Shown: positions 36,659 through 46,100 of the stretch, in pieces
Numbering within the stretch: the first letter of the stretch is position 1
How the letters are laid out: every line of letters begins with the position of its first letter
Origin: Longimicrobiales bacterium
Lineage (GTDB): Bacteria > Gemmatimonadota > Gemmatimonadetes > Longimicrobiales > Gaopeijiaceae
DNA length: 64,000 bases
Reading direction: 5' to 3'
Assembly (NCBI GenBank): GCA_951828585.1
Contig: OX639991.1
Location: forward strand, 3,640,001-3,704,000
Position numbers and translations under genes: made by a program
Notes under the pieces: generated by a model
Seen by the model: only the letters and a program-made list of their open reading frames with translations
Database searches by the model: none
Told to the model about the DNA's origin: nothing

Positions 36659-38896
36659 TCAATGGCTGTCGGCGTCCTTGCGTAGCGCCTCCACGCGCCA
36701 CGAGAACTCCTCGTCGAGCCTCAGCGCCGTGCCGGTCTTCTCGAACCGGACGTAACCGTTGCGGTCGACGAACCACGTGGTCGGCCAGGCTGTTACACCG
36801 GCGCGTTCGGTGTAGCCGTCGTCCACCAGCACCGTGAAGTCGAAGTCGTTCTTCGCGAGGAAGTCCTCGATGATCTCGTTCGTATCGTCGTTGCTGATCG
36901 AGAGCACGCGCACCTCCGGGTCTTCCCGGTAGCGTTCGTCGAACTCCTGGTATTCGGGCATCTCGACGACGCACGGGCCGCACCATGTCCCCCAGAAGTG
37001 CAGTACCGCGATCTTGCCTTCGAAGTCCGCCGAGTTGACCATCTCGCCGTCCAGCCGCGCGAGCTCGAACGCCGCGAACGTCTCCGCGTCTTCCATTCGT
37101 GACTCCAGGATGCGCTCGTGCCGCCGGGTCCGGTCCCGCTCGGCGAGCGTCGCAAGGTACTCCTCGATCCCCTCGCGGCTCCCGTTGCGGCGCTCGTACA
37201 GCGCTTCCAGAGCGGTCTCGTTGGGATTCTCGCCCCGGCTGGCTCCGAATCCGGCGATGTAGGAGTCCTCGGCCTGGTCCAGCCACATCGTCACGGCCTC
37301 GGCGTTGCCGTCCATCTCCTCGGCAGCCAATTGCTCGTAGACCTGCCCCAGGTGATACCGGACATCGCGGTTGGTCTCGGCGATTGCCAGCGCCCGCTCC
37401 AGCGTGTGACGCCCGTCTTCCGTTTGGCCGGCCTTGAAATGGGCCCAGCCGATCACGTCGTAGATGCTGCTGAGGCTGTAACGGAGTGACTGATCGAACT
37501 CGCCCTCCGTATCGTAGAACCTGCGCATCTCCTTAAGGTCCTCGAATATGTGGGGTGCGCCTGCACGTACGATGTCGGCTGCTTCCAACGCGTACGGCGT
37601 GTGATCGATCATGGCCAGCGGGGCGTCCCCGAAGGTGATGTGGGGATTCAGGCGCTCGTGCTCCGCCAAACCCCGGATGGCCTCTGCCAACTCCTCGGCC
37701 GGGACGGGGTCCATTGCCCTCAGCGCACCGAAGAGGTTGAGGTAGGCGCCGCCCTTGTACGTGTCGTTGTAGAGCGGTTTGGCCAGGTAGTCGTGTACGG
37801 CGTCCCGTACGGCTTCGAGCTGGGCGCGGTATTCGGGTGAGTCCGCGCTGTGGCCGTGCTCTTCTCCGGTCTCGTAGAGCTTGTCGCTCGCAGCCCGCAT
37901 CTCGGCGAGGTAGACCCCCGATGCGTGATAGCCAGCGGGGTCGCGCTCGACGATTTGGGCCTCGAGTTCGGCCGCGCGCTCCTCGTCGTCCATCTCCCGG
38001 TAGGTGGAGGCCATGCTGTACATGCCTTCCACCGTCTCGGGGCTCGCCTCACGGTATGCCGCCATGCTGGCTTCCACGGCTGGACGCCGCTCCTCTCGCG
38101 GGAGGAGTTCCGACATCCACAGACCCCGCCAGTGCTGTCCCCGCACCTCCGCCGACCCCGGCGCGAGTTCGAGAGCGGCCTCCATGAGGGAGGTCCAATC
38201 GTCCATGCGGCGGGCGTTGTAGGCCTCGTTCGCGAGCCTCGTGTATCCCAGGACATGGTCCGGAAACCGTTCCTTGTACTCCGCCCACGTCGCTCGCATG
38301 GAATCCGCCCACGTCGGATCTTCCAACTCATAGCGGGCCACGTCCTCGATCTCGGCCTCCATGCGCAGTATCTCCGGCCATCCACGGGCCTCTTCGTCAA
38401 GCGATTCCAGGAATTCGCGCGCCGCCTCGAAATCGACCCGCATCAGCGCCCGCAGGTAGAGGAAGGCGAACTCCGGCTGTGGCGAAGCCTCCCACGCCTC
38501 CTGGACCGTTTCGTGCGCGAGTTCCGCCTCACGGTCGACGAGGTGGGCGTAGGCCCTGGTGTAGAGCCCCCACGGATTCTCGGGATCGTCCGCCAGGATC
38601 GCGTCGGCCTGCTCGTGGACCTCCTTCGAGAGACCCCAGCTCACGAGCTGGTACGCGTAGAGAGCGCGGAGTTCCGCGTCGTGCGGCGCGCGCGCGACCC
38701 ACCCGTCGCCGAAGAGCTTTCCGGCCTCGAAGGTCTGGAGCCGGCGGTGGTCCCGAAGTTGGGTTTTCGCCGCGGCCAGTTCCTCGGGGGTGTAGTCGGC
38801 CGCTTGGCCACCACCCTCGCACGCGGTACAGATCAGGAGGACTCCAACGAGCAGGAGTCCGGCTCTTCGGCGGGATCGCCGGGAACGCTTCTTCAT
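36659..38896 (-). CDS. TPR lipoprotein with C-terminal TlpA-like thioredoxin domain
   Basis: A 745-residue protein. The signal ends in CTAC, a likely though imperfect lipobox. Residues about 40-600 are helical TPR-like repeats. Residues about 615-745 form a TlpA/ResA-like thioredoxin domain with HFWGTWCGPC; the active-site CGPC is at 639-642. A GGAGGAG Shine-Dalgarno (38901-38907 on the opposite strand) precedes ATG 38896. The thiol domain could act in cysteine reduction for copper or heme protein assembly, which fits the downstream blue copper gene; that link is inference. Confidence 0.85.
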   Translation of the reverse strand: MKKRSRRSRRRAGLLLVGVLLICTACEGGGQAADYTPEELAAAKTQLRDHRRLQTFEAGKLFGDGWVARAPHDAELRALYAYQLVSWGLSKEVHEQADAILADDPENPWGLYTRAYAHLVDREAELAHETVQEAWEASPQPEFAFLYLRALMRVDFEAAREFLESLDEEARGWPEILRMEAEIEDVARYELEDPTWADSMRATWAEYKERFPDHVLGYTRLANEAYNARRMDDWTSLMEAALELAPGSAEVRGQHWRGLWMSELLPREERRPAVEASMAAYREASPETVEGMYSMASTYREMDDEERAAELEAQIVERDPAGYHASGVYLAEMRAASDKLYETGEEHGHSADSPEYRAQLEAVRDAVHDYLAKPLYNDTYKGGAYLNLFGALRAMDPVPAEELAEAIRGLAEHERLNPHITFGDAPLAMIDHTPYALEAADIVRAGAPHIFEDLKEMRRFYDTEGEFDQSLRYSLSSIYDVIGWAHFKAGQTEDGRHTLERALAIAETNRDVRYHLGQVYEQLAAEEMDGNAEAVTMWLDQAEDSYIAGFGASRGENPNETALEALYERRNGSREGIEEYLATLAERDRTRRHERILESRMEDAETFAAFELARLDGEMVNSADFEGKIAVLHFWGTWCGPCVVEMPEYQEFDERYREDPEVRVLSISNDDTNEIIEDFLAKNDFDFTVLVDDGYTERAGVTAWPTTWFVDRNGYVRFEKTGTALRLDEEFSWRVEALRKDADSH

Positions 38897-39389
38897 CACA
38901 CTCCTCCGGGGCAGGGGACGCCTTGGCCACTCAACATGGTTAGACGGTGGTAGCGCGACTAAGGGATGCCCGGGCGGACACCGCAGGGGGCGCGTCGCCC
39001 TCAAGGAAGTGCTGCACGCGGCACCTGGTTTCGCTGGAGGTCTCGCTGGAGGCCTACCGCCGGGCCGGTTCCCGCGAAACGCGCCTTCCAGGTGATGGCG
39101 AGGATGGTCCGGCGCCAGTCCGGTTTGCGGGTGACGCTGGGTCCGACCGACCGGTGATCGGCGTGGGTGCTCGGATCCTACCAAGGCCACCGCGGGGCCA
39201 GTAGGTTATGGTAGGTGAGCCCGCATGATGCAGGCCGCCGCCTTTTTGCAAGCTCGACGTACGCGAAGCGGCGGCGGATCTTCCAGAGACGGACCCGCTC
39301 GCAAGGAACCGCGACCGGGCCGAAACCGTCCATACCGAATCGAACCTATTTCCGACTGACACCGACACGTTGAAGGAGGCCATACCAGG
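38897..39389. other. Intergenic region between divergent units
   Basis: About 490 bases between the start of the minus-strand TPR-thioredoxin gene and the plus-strand DUF433 gene. It must contain both promoters. No convincing gene, repeat or terminator was seen. An AAGGAGG Shine-Dalgarno lies at its right end (39373-39379). Confidence 0.5.
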
Positions 39390-39614
39390 ACGAACTGGAA
39401 CGAGTGCTCGGCCGTCGAGCGGACCCCGGACAGAGTGAGCGGAGCCTGGGTCTTTTCGGGCACGCGGATTCCGCTGTTCGCGCTCTACGAGAACCTTGCC
39501 AGCGGTGCCACGGTCGAGCAGTTCGTCGAGTGGTTCCCGGGCGTCGAAGAGCGGCAGGTCCGCGCGGTGCTCGACCACGAGGCGAAGACGTTGAGAACGG
39601 CGGTGGCCCGTTGA
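39390..39614 (+). CDS. DUF433-family antitoxin-like protein, apparent ACG start
   Basis: The frame encodes about 74 residues matching the DUF433 pattern, with NWNECSAVERTPDRVSGAW, then SGTRIPLFALYENL and FVEWFPGVEERQV. The family normally begins Met-Asn/Thr-Trp; here the codon before Asn-Trp is ACG at 39390, 10 bases after a strong AAGGAGG. No ATG, GTG or TTG occurs in frame until GTG 39435, which would remove the conserved opening. Either an ACG start is used or an ATG has mutated. DUF433 proteins usually pair with a DUF5615 PIN-like protein, a remnant of which overlaps its stop. Confidence 0.7.
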   Translation, partial: TNWNECSAVERTPDRVSGAWVFSGTRIPLFALYENLASGATVEQFVEWFPGVEERQVRAVLDHEAKTLRTAVAR

Positions 39615-39748
39615 GGCTTCTGTTCGACCAGGGCACGCCCGCACCATTGCGGAGACACCTGCCCGGACACTCCGTCCACACGCTCGACGTTGGAGCAACC
39701 CTCCCGTCGACGACCATTCCTTTTCGGAAACCACGTCACTTCCCTTGA
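39611..39748 (+). pseudogene. Truncated DUF5615 PIN-like toxin partner
   Basis: TTG 39611 overlaps the DUF433 stop. The first 30 or so residues, LRLLFDQGTPAPLRRHLPG and the HSVHTLD that follows, match the opening of DUF5615 PIN-like proteins. The frame then diverges and stops after 45 codons, where the family normally runs to about 110 residues. The remaining part, including later acidic catalytic residues, is missing from the following DNA. It is best read as a broken toxin. Confidence 0.6.
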
Positions 39749-39824
39749 TTCGGCCAGCCTGCCAGCTTGGCCATTATCCTACTGACCAATCCTCCAAACG
39801 TCCGTCGTTGGCGCCAACATTCCG

Positions 39825-40094
39825 TCAGACGATCCAAGGCTGGTTCCCCCTCCAGTTTCCGGTGTTTCCGGGCATACGTGCCTCGGGGTCCGCGCCTGCC
39901 TTCACCAGCGTGGTCAGCACTTGGGAATCCTCGCTCACGAGGGCGGACCTGTGTAGAAGGGTCCACCCGTGCTCATCGCGGTCGTTCGGATCCGCTCCCG
40001 ACGCCAGACAAGCGGCTACGTCATTCGCCGTCGCTCTTTCGAAGAACTCGCGAGTGTTCCACCCGTCGCAAGCCGATCCTTGGTTCATTGCCAC
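39825..40094 (-). CDS. Ankyrin-repeat fragment
   Basis: The 89 residues contain about one and a half to two ankyrin units: NDVAACLASGADPNDRDEHG followed by WTLLHRSALVSED and TLVKAGADPEARMPGN. The TPLHxAA core appears as WTLLHRSA. It has no signal peptide and is short, so it may be a remnant of a longer repeat protein. It sits between two toxin-antitoxin-like modules on the opposite strand. Confidence 0.6.
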   Translation of the reverse strand: MAMNQGSACDGWNTREFFERATANDVAACLASGADPNDRDEHGWTLLHRSALVSEDSQVLTTLVKAGADPEARMPGNTGNWRGNQPWIV

Positions 40095-40305
40095 TCGCTC
40101 CTGCGCGGGATCGTCATTGGACCTCTTAAGCTAAGAGATATGCCTCCGTTTCGGGCGTTTGGTACGGAGTCAACCGAACCCTCCAATATAGGCCGGTTCC
40201 AGTCGCCGCTGCCGTGGAGTGGCCTGTCGGCAGGACTCCGGCGATTTGTGACGCAGGGTGTCCGGGCTTCCGCCGCCGCCGGTTGCCTGATAGAGTCAAT
40301 GGACC

Positions 40306-40506
40306 ATGAGCATCAAGGCCGAATACAGGGATGGGGTGTTCGCACCCCTTCAGGAGGTGGAAGAACCCACCCCGGGCGAAGTCTACCAAGTCTTCTCCGA
40401 GAGCGAGTTGAGACGACTTGCGGCCGCCGTTCCGTGGTTGAGGGCTTCGGAGCGCAGCTTCGAGTTCTGGGAGAACGAGGAGGATGCCGTCTACGATGCC
40501 CTATAG
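40306..40506 (+). CDS. Small antitoxin-like protein paired with PemK/MazF
   Basis: A 66-residue acidic protein beginning SIKAEYRDGVFAPLQEV, the opening of AF2212/DUF104-like antitoxins, then PGEVYQVFSESELRRL. Its 3' end overlaps the toxin start, the usual arrangement for a type II module in which the antitoxin neutralises and represses. The upstream 210 bases (40095-40305) show no gene and should hold the promoter. Confidence 0.7.
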   Translation: MSIKAEYRDGVFAPLQEVEEPTPGEVYQVFSESELRRLAAAVPWLRASERSFEFWENEEDAVYDAL

Positions 40507-40834
40507 GCAGGGCGACATCGTTCTCGTCTCTTTCCCCTTCACCGATCTCAGTTCATCCAAGAGACGCCCCGCGCTGGTCCTGTCCCCAGACTCCTTCAAC
40601 GCCAGCGGAGAGGACCTCGTGCTGGCGGCGGTGACCTCCCACACCACGGATGACCCCCACGGCGTTCGTCTCTGGCACGGCGACTTCGCGGCAGGTGGGC
40701 TTCCCAAGCGATCGATGGTGAAGGCAACCAAACTTTTTACGATGCACTCCTCGCTCATCGTCAAGCGGATCGGTGCCCTCACGACGGAGAAGATGGAGGA
40801 AGTGCTACGGTCATTGCGCGACTTCTTCTCCTGA
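40496..40834 (+). CDS. PemK/MazF-family toxin
   Basis: Endoribonuclease toxin of 112 residues from ATG 40496. The family opening YRQGDIVLVSFPFTDLSSSKRRPALVLS is clear, including the Arg-Pro-Ala-Leu-Val strand that carries conserved residues, followed by KATKLFTMHSSLIVKRIG. An alternative ATG at 40484 adds four residues. It overlaps the antitoxin by 11 bases and appears intact, unlike the neighbouring DUF433 module. Confidence 0.85.
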   Translation: MPYRQGDIVLVSFPFTDLSSSKRRPALVLSPDSFNASGEDLVLAAVTSHTTDDPHGVRLWHGDFAAGGLPKRSMVKATKLFTMHSSLIVKRIGALTTEKMEEVLRSLRDFFS

Positions 40835-41040
40835 AGCCGGATGGACGCGCCAGAGGATGCCACCGCTGTGACGGCGCCTCTCTATGATTGAAGGCGTTCC
40901 TGAGGATGCGCGGACGGCCTGCCGACACAGCGCGGGGGTGTTTTTTCCGCCTCGTTGGCGGCGGCTGCCGATGGTACAGATACGTCCCGGGACATCCCAA
41001 GACGTTGTGAGAAATAAGGATGTTTTCGAAGGGTTGACTT

Positions 41041-41582
41041 GCTGGCAAGCGGCCCTTCAGCGTTCAAGCACTGATCCGGGACTACCTGCTCCAGCGAGTC
41101 GAGCACGGCATGGTGCGGAATCTGCCGATGTCGTCTCCGCGCTTCGGGAGGCGGGTCTTGAAGTGCCGCGCCAGGGCAAGGACTACCTGACCGCGCTGGA
41201 CCCCGAGAGCGGGGACCGGTGGCGGCTGAAAGGAGAACTGTATGGAGAGAACTTCGACCGCGAACGATTTGACCGAGCGGCTGCGGAGAAGTTGGAGAGC
41301 GAGAGACGGGAAATCGAGAAGTTGACCGCGAGCGAGCTGGGGCGGCTCGGCGAGAACTCGCGGCGCGTCGCGAGGAACGCGCTCAGTACAATCGAGCGCG
41401 ATACGGAGGAGGCGACCGGCAAGGTGAGCGAGTTGCCGGTCAAGGCGTGGCAACGGCCGCTGATCGTAGGCCTGAGCCTTTGGCTCGGTTTCTTCGGCGG
41501 AAGCTGGGCGACGATGTGGTGGTTGTCGAGGGGCATCGCTGAAGCACCGCGATTGGGCTCGCGCCAAAAGGCAGGCGGATGA
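41041..41582 (+). pseudogene. Relaxase/mobilisation protein C-terminal remnant, frameshifted
   Basis: In the frame from 41041 the DNA reads AGKRPFSVQALIRDYLLQRV then EHGMVRN. After a one-base slip near 41117-41122 it continues as ADVVSALREAGLEVPRQGKD and YLTALDPESGDRWRLKG, the C-terminal domain typical of MobA-like relaxases of mobilisable elements. A charged helix and one hydrophobic segment near the end (PLIVGLSLWLGFFGG) follow. The catalytic N-terminal relaxase domain with its Tyr and His triad is missing. The gene is a decayed mobility gene next to a recombinase. Confidence 0.6.
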
Positions 41583-41595
41583 GGTTGCCGCTGGC

Positions 41596-42561
41596 TTGGC
41601 CGTCCACGAGCCCGCTGGCTTAGCGGAAGCCGCGCCCGAACCGCTCACCCTAGAGACGCTGTTTGACATCTACCGGGAAGAGGTCACCCCCACCAAGGCC
41701 AAGCGTTCGCGGCGGTACGAACGGGCCGCGATCGCGATGTTCCTCAAGTTCTTCGGCCGACGCCGGCGGCCTGCGACGCTCTCCCAACGCGACTGGGAGC
41801 GGTTCATCCGGGCGGGCAGGGTAGGCCCGAGTGGGCGGCCGGTATCCAACCGGACCATCGAATACGACCTGAAGTTCCTGCTCGCGGTCCTCAACTGGGC
41901 AGCGAGGTCGAGGCACGAGGAAGGCAGGCTCCTGCTGGAGTCCAACCCGCTGAGGGGCCTGAAGACGCCCAAGCAGAAAAACCCGGCCAGGGTGCTTGTC
42001 ACCGATGCGGAGTACGAGGCCCTGCTCAAGGCGTCGTTGCGGATCGACTGGCGATTCCGCGTGGCGCTGGTGATCGCCCACGAAACGGGTCACCGCATCG
42101 GAGCCATCCGCCAGCGTCGCTGGTCGGACATCGACATGGAGGAAAGAACCATCCGATGGCGCGCCGAACACGAGAAGACGGGCCACGAGCACCGGACGCC
42201 GGTGACCGCCGAAGCCCTCGCCGCCCCGGAGGAGGCGCGAAGACACAACCCCGGGATTGGGGACGCTCCTCTCTTTCCGGCGCCCGGAGATCCCTCAAAG
42301 AGCGTAAGCCGCTCACGGGCGCGCACTTGGTGGGTGAAGGCCCAGACGCTGGCGGGACTGGAACCAAAGCATCGACGCGGCTGGCACTCGCTCAGGCGGA
42401 AGTTCGCCTCCGACCTCATGAACCAGCCACTCAAGGTGCTCTGCGAACTGGGAGGCTGGAAGACGGCCCAGACCGTCCTCCAGTGCGACCAGAGGACCGA
42501 CGAGGACCGGCTCAGGAAGGCTCTCGAAGAGTACCGGCAGGTCGGTTCCGGATCCAATTAA
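41596..42561 (+). CDS. Tyrosine recombinase/integrase with catalytic Tyr replaced by Asp
   Basis: A 321-residue phage-type integrase with an N-terminal core-binding domain (LTLETLFDIYREEVTPTKA) and a C-terminal catalytic domain. Arg167 (GHRIGAIR), His264 and Arg267 (WHSLRRKFA) and Trp288 (GGWKTAQ) occupy the RHRH/W positions. The nucleophile position, 10 residues on, is Asp298 (VLQCDQ); the sister copy at 51.2 kb reads VLQCYQ. The TTG 41596 start is uncertain because the frame is open upstream with family-like HRDWARAKRQADE. It is probably inactive. Confidence 0.8.
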   Translation: MAVHEPAGLAEAAPEPLTLETLFDIYREEVTPTKAKRSRRYERAAIAMFLKFFGRRRRPATLSQRDWERFIRAGRVGPSGRPVSNRTIEYDLKFLLAVLNWAARSRHEEGRLLLESNPLRGLKTPKQKNPARVLVTDAEYEALLKASLRIDWRFRVALVIAHETGHRIGAIRQRRWSDIDMEERTIRWRAEHEKTGHEHRTPVTAEALAAPEEARRHNPGIGDAPLFPAPGDPSKSVSRSRARTWWVKAQTLAGLEPKHRRGWHSLRRKFASDLMNQPLKVLCELGGWKTAQTVLQCDQRTDEDRLRKALEEYRQVGSGSN

Positions 42562-42609
42562 GCCGGAACAATTTGCCGGAATCCGACCCCCGAAATCCCG
42601 TAAGTCCAA

Positions 42610-42652
42610 TGGGCCTGGGTAGACTTGAACTACCGACCTCACGCTTATCAGG
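42610..42652 (-). other. 3' fragment of tRNA-Ile(GAT), likely attachment-site remnant
   Basis: On the minus strand this segment reads as the 3' half of tRNA-Ile: the anticodon loop CTGATAA with anticodon GAT, the T-arm GGTAG/CTACC around TTCAAGT, and the acceptor end CCAGGCCC. Homology stops at about 42652, so the 5' half is absent. It lies 48 bases after the recombinase stop, the usual place for the tRNA 3' end recreated by an integrated element. Confidence 0.75.
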
Positions 42653-43168
42653 CCACCAGAAAGTAGTTGGGAATCCGGGCAAGAAGTTGCGTAAATCCAA
42701 CCAGGACCGCACGATCCCTCCTTCTTGCACCTGTCCGCTGTCACGATCGATCAGATCGAAAAAGCCGGAGATTTGACGGAGAACGGACGGAGTGCCAGTG
42801 CGCCAACCGGGAGTTGGCGACGATCCCAGCCTTCAGCACACGACGGCTCAGTTCCGAGCGGCTGAAGCGCGGCGGGACCAACCCCAGCTATGCTAAGCGG
42901 GGAGCCGGTCCTGGCCCCTGACACAGTTGGGCGTCATGAGCCAGCCGATTGGTTTTGAACATCGCGGCTTGGGAGGGGGATGCTACACCCCCCTTCGACT
43001 TCCAAGCTTCCCACACCGATGTCCGAGGATCGAAGCGGGGACGGGATGATCCGACCTGAACCGCCGTGAACCCCGCACGATGTGCTATCTTCACTTCACT
43101 GGGGCGCTGTCCGTCGGCGAATCGCGCCTCGGAAGGCCGGTAGAGACTCAAACCCTCAAGTCATACGG
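42653..43168. other. Gene-free stretch upstream of the giant lipoprotein gene
   Basis: About 515 bases between the tRNA-Ile fragment and ATG 43169. No frame here resembles a known protein and no ribosome-binding site stands out before 43169. It probably includes the element's inner attachment flank and the promoter of the large gene. Confidence 0.45.
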
Positions 43169-46100
43169 ATGAAGCCTCGAGTCACTCTTTTCCGAACCAT
43201 CCTCCGGGTGTTCGCGGTGGTGGCCGGAGTCGCCTGGGCGTCGGCCTGCGGCGACGGGACCACCGAGCCGCCGACCGATCCTCCCAGGCCGACCGCCGTC
43301 GCGGTGACCCCGGCCACGGCGGAACTGGCCGCGCTGGGTTCGACCGTGCAGCTGAGCGCCGAGGTGAGGGATCAGTACGGCAACGTGATGGCGGGCGCGA
43401 CCGTCGCCTGGGCGAGCAGCGCTGCCGCGGTGGCGGGAGTGGACACGGCAGGTCTCGTGACGGCGCATGACAACGGAGTCGCGACGGTGACCGCGACGGC
43501 GGGGTCGGCGTCCGGCACGGCCGCCGTGACGGTGGCGCAGCAGGTAAGCGCGGTCGCGGTATCTCCCGCGGTCGACACCCTGGTGGTGGGCGACACGTTG
43601 CGGCTGGCGGCGGAGGCAACCGATGCGAACGGTCATCCGGTGGCGGGAATCACATTCGTGTGGGCATCGGGCGACACGCTGGTTGCGGTGGTGGACGATG
43701 CGGGCCTCGTGATCGGGACCGGGGCAGGCGAGGTGGAGATCACGGCGGCTGCGGCGGGGGCCGCGGGAACCGCGACGCTTGCGGTCGTGGCTCCGGTGCC
43801 GACGACCATCGCGGTCGCCCCGGACACGGTGGCGTTCGCGGCTCTGGGCGACACCGTGCGGCTCATGGCCGACGTGAGGGATCAGGTTGGCCGCCCGATG
43901 GCGGACCAGGCAGTGGAGTGGAGCAGCGGCGACACGCTGGTGGCCACGGTGGATTCGGCCGGGCTGGTAACGGCAACCGGCAACGGGGCCACGGCGATCA
44001 CGGCCACTGCGGGGTCGGCGTCCGGCACGGCCGCCGTGACGGTGGCCCAGCAGGTGAGCGCGGTCGCGGTGTCTCCCGCGGTCGACACCCTGGTGGTGGG
44101 CGACACGTTGCGGCTGGCGGCGGAGGCAACCGATGCGAACGGTCATCCGGTGGCGGGAATCACATTCGTGTGGGCATCGGGCGACACGCTGGTTGCGGTG
44201 GTGGACGATGCGGGCCTCGTGATCGGGACCGGGGCAGGCGAGGTGGAGATCACGGCGGCTGCGGCGGGGGCCGCGGGAACCGCGACGCTTGCGGTCGTGG
44301 CTCCGGTGCCGACGACCATCGCGGTCGCCCCGGACACGGTGGCGTTCGCGGCTCTGGGCGACACCGTGCGGCTCATGGCCGACGTGAGGGATCAGGTTGG
44401 CCGCCCGATGGCGGACCAGGCAGTGGAGTGGAGCAGCGGCGACACGCTGGTGGCCACGGTGGATTCGGCCGGGCTGGTAACGGCAACCGGCAACGGGGCC
44501 ACGGCGATCACGGCCACTGCGGGGTCGGCGTCCGGCACGGCCGCCGTGACGGTGGCCCAGCAGGTGAGCGCGGTCGCGGTGTCTCCCGCGGTCGACACCC
44601 TGGTGGTGGGCGACACGTTGCGGCTGGCGGCGGAGGCGACCGACGCGAACGGCCATCCGGTGGCGGAAGCCCGGTTCGCGTGGGCATCGGGCGACACGCT
44701 GGTCGCCATGGTGGACGATACGGGCCTCGTGACCGGGATCGGCGCAGGCGAGGTGGAGATCACGGCCGCTGCTGCAGGGGTCGCGGGGGCCGCGAAGCTC
44801 GCGGTCTTGGCTCCGGCACCGACGACCATCGCGGTCGCCCCGGACACGGTGGCGTTCGCGGCGCTCGGCGACACCGCGCGGCTCATGGCCGAGGTGAGGG
44901 ATCAGGTTGGCCGCCCGATGGCGGACCAGGCAGTCGCGTGGGCCAGCGGCGACACGCTGGTGGCCATGGTGGATTCGGCCGGGTTGGTTACGGCAACCGG
45001 CAACGGAGCCACGGCGATCACGGCCGCTGCGGGATCGGCCGCGTCCGGCACGGCCGCCGTGATAGTGGCCCAGCAGGTGAGCGCGGTCGTGGTGTCTCCC
45101 GCAGCCGCTACGCTGTTTGTGGGCGACACGTTGCGGCTGGAGGCAGCGGCGACCGACGCGAACGGTCAGCCTGTGGCGGGGACCACGTTCGTGTGGGCGT
45201 CGGGCGACACGGCGGTTGCGACGGTGGACGATGCGGGCCTTGTAACCGGGGTCGGCGCGGGCGAGGTGGAGATCACGGCCACGGCCGTGGGGGTCGCGGG
45301 GGCCGCGCAGCTCGCGGTCGTGGCTCCGGCGCCGACGGCCATCGCGGTCGCCCCGGACACGGTGGCGTTCGCGGCGGTGGGCGACACCGCGCGGCTCATG
45401 GCCGACGTGAGGGATCAGGTTGGCCGCCCGATGACGGATCAGGCGGTCGCGTGGGCCAGCAGCGATACGCTGGTGGCCGTGGTGGATTCGGCCGGATTGG
45501 TGACCGCAACCGGCAACGGAGCTACAGCGATCACGGCCGCTGCGGGATCGGCCGCGGACACTGCGATCGTTACGGTGATGCAAGTGGTCGGCGTCGTCGT
45601 TTCGCCCGCCGCCGACACGATCGCGCCCGGCGACACGTTGCGGCTTGCGGCAGAGCTGTTCGACGAGAACGGGCACCGCGTGAGCGGTGCGGCCTTCAAC
45701 TGGTCGACGAGTGACAAGTCGGTGGCCAGCGTGGACGGCGCGGGCCTGGTTCGCGGCGTCAGCGAAGGGGCCGTGACGATCACCGCGATGGCGGGCGATG
45801 CCTTCGGCGTCTCCGAGATCACGGTGGCAACCCTCGAACGGACCGCTCTGGTGGCCCTTTACGAGGCGACGGACGGCCCCAACTGGTCCAATTCCGACAA
45901 CTGGCTTACCGATGCGCCGCTCGGGGACTGGTACGGGGTGCGTACCGACGGGTCGGGGCGCGTCGTCTCGTTGAATCTTTCGGGCGAGTGGGACAGCGAG
46001 AACCCCGGGTGGATAGTTCACGGGCTGAGCGGGCCGATCCCGCCCGATCTTGCCAACCTCGCCCAACTACGGAGCCTGAACCTGTGGGGCAACGCGCTGA

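Noticed and set aside
42667-42921. An 84-codon plus-strand frame after the tRNA-Ile fragment
   Set aside because: No known motif, poor composition and no ribosome-binding site; treated as non-coding.
43148-46066. Long minus-strand frame and many short frames opposite the Ig repeats
   Set aside because: Repetitive Arg/His-rich shadow of the Ig array. The repeats are protein-coding and not a CRISPR array: the period is 510 bases with no spacers.
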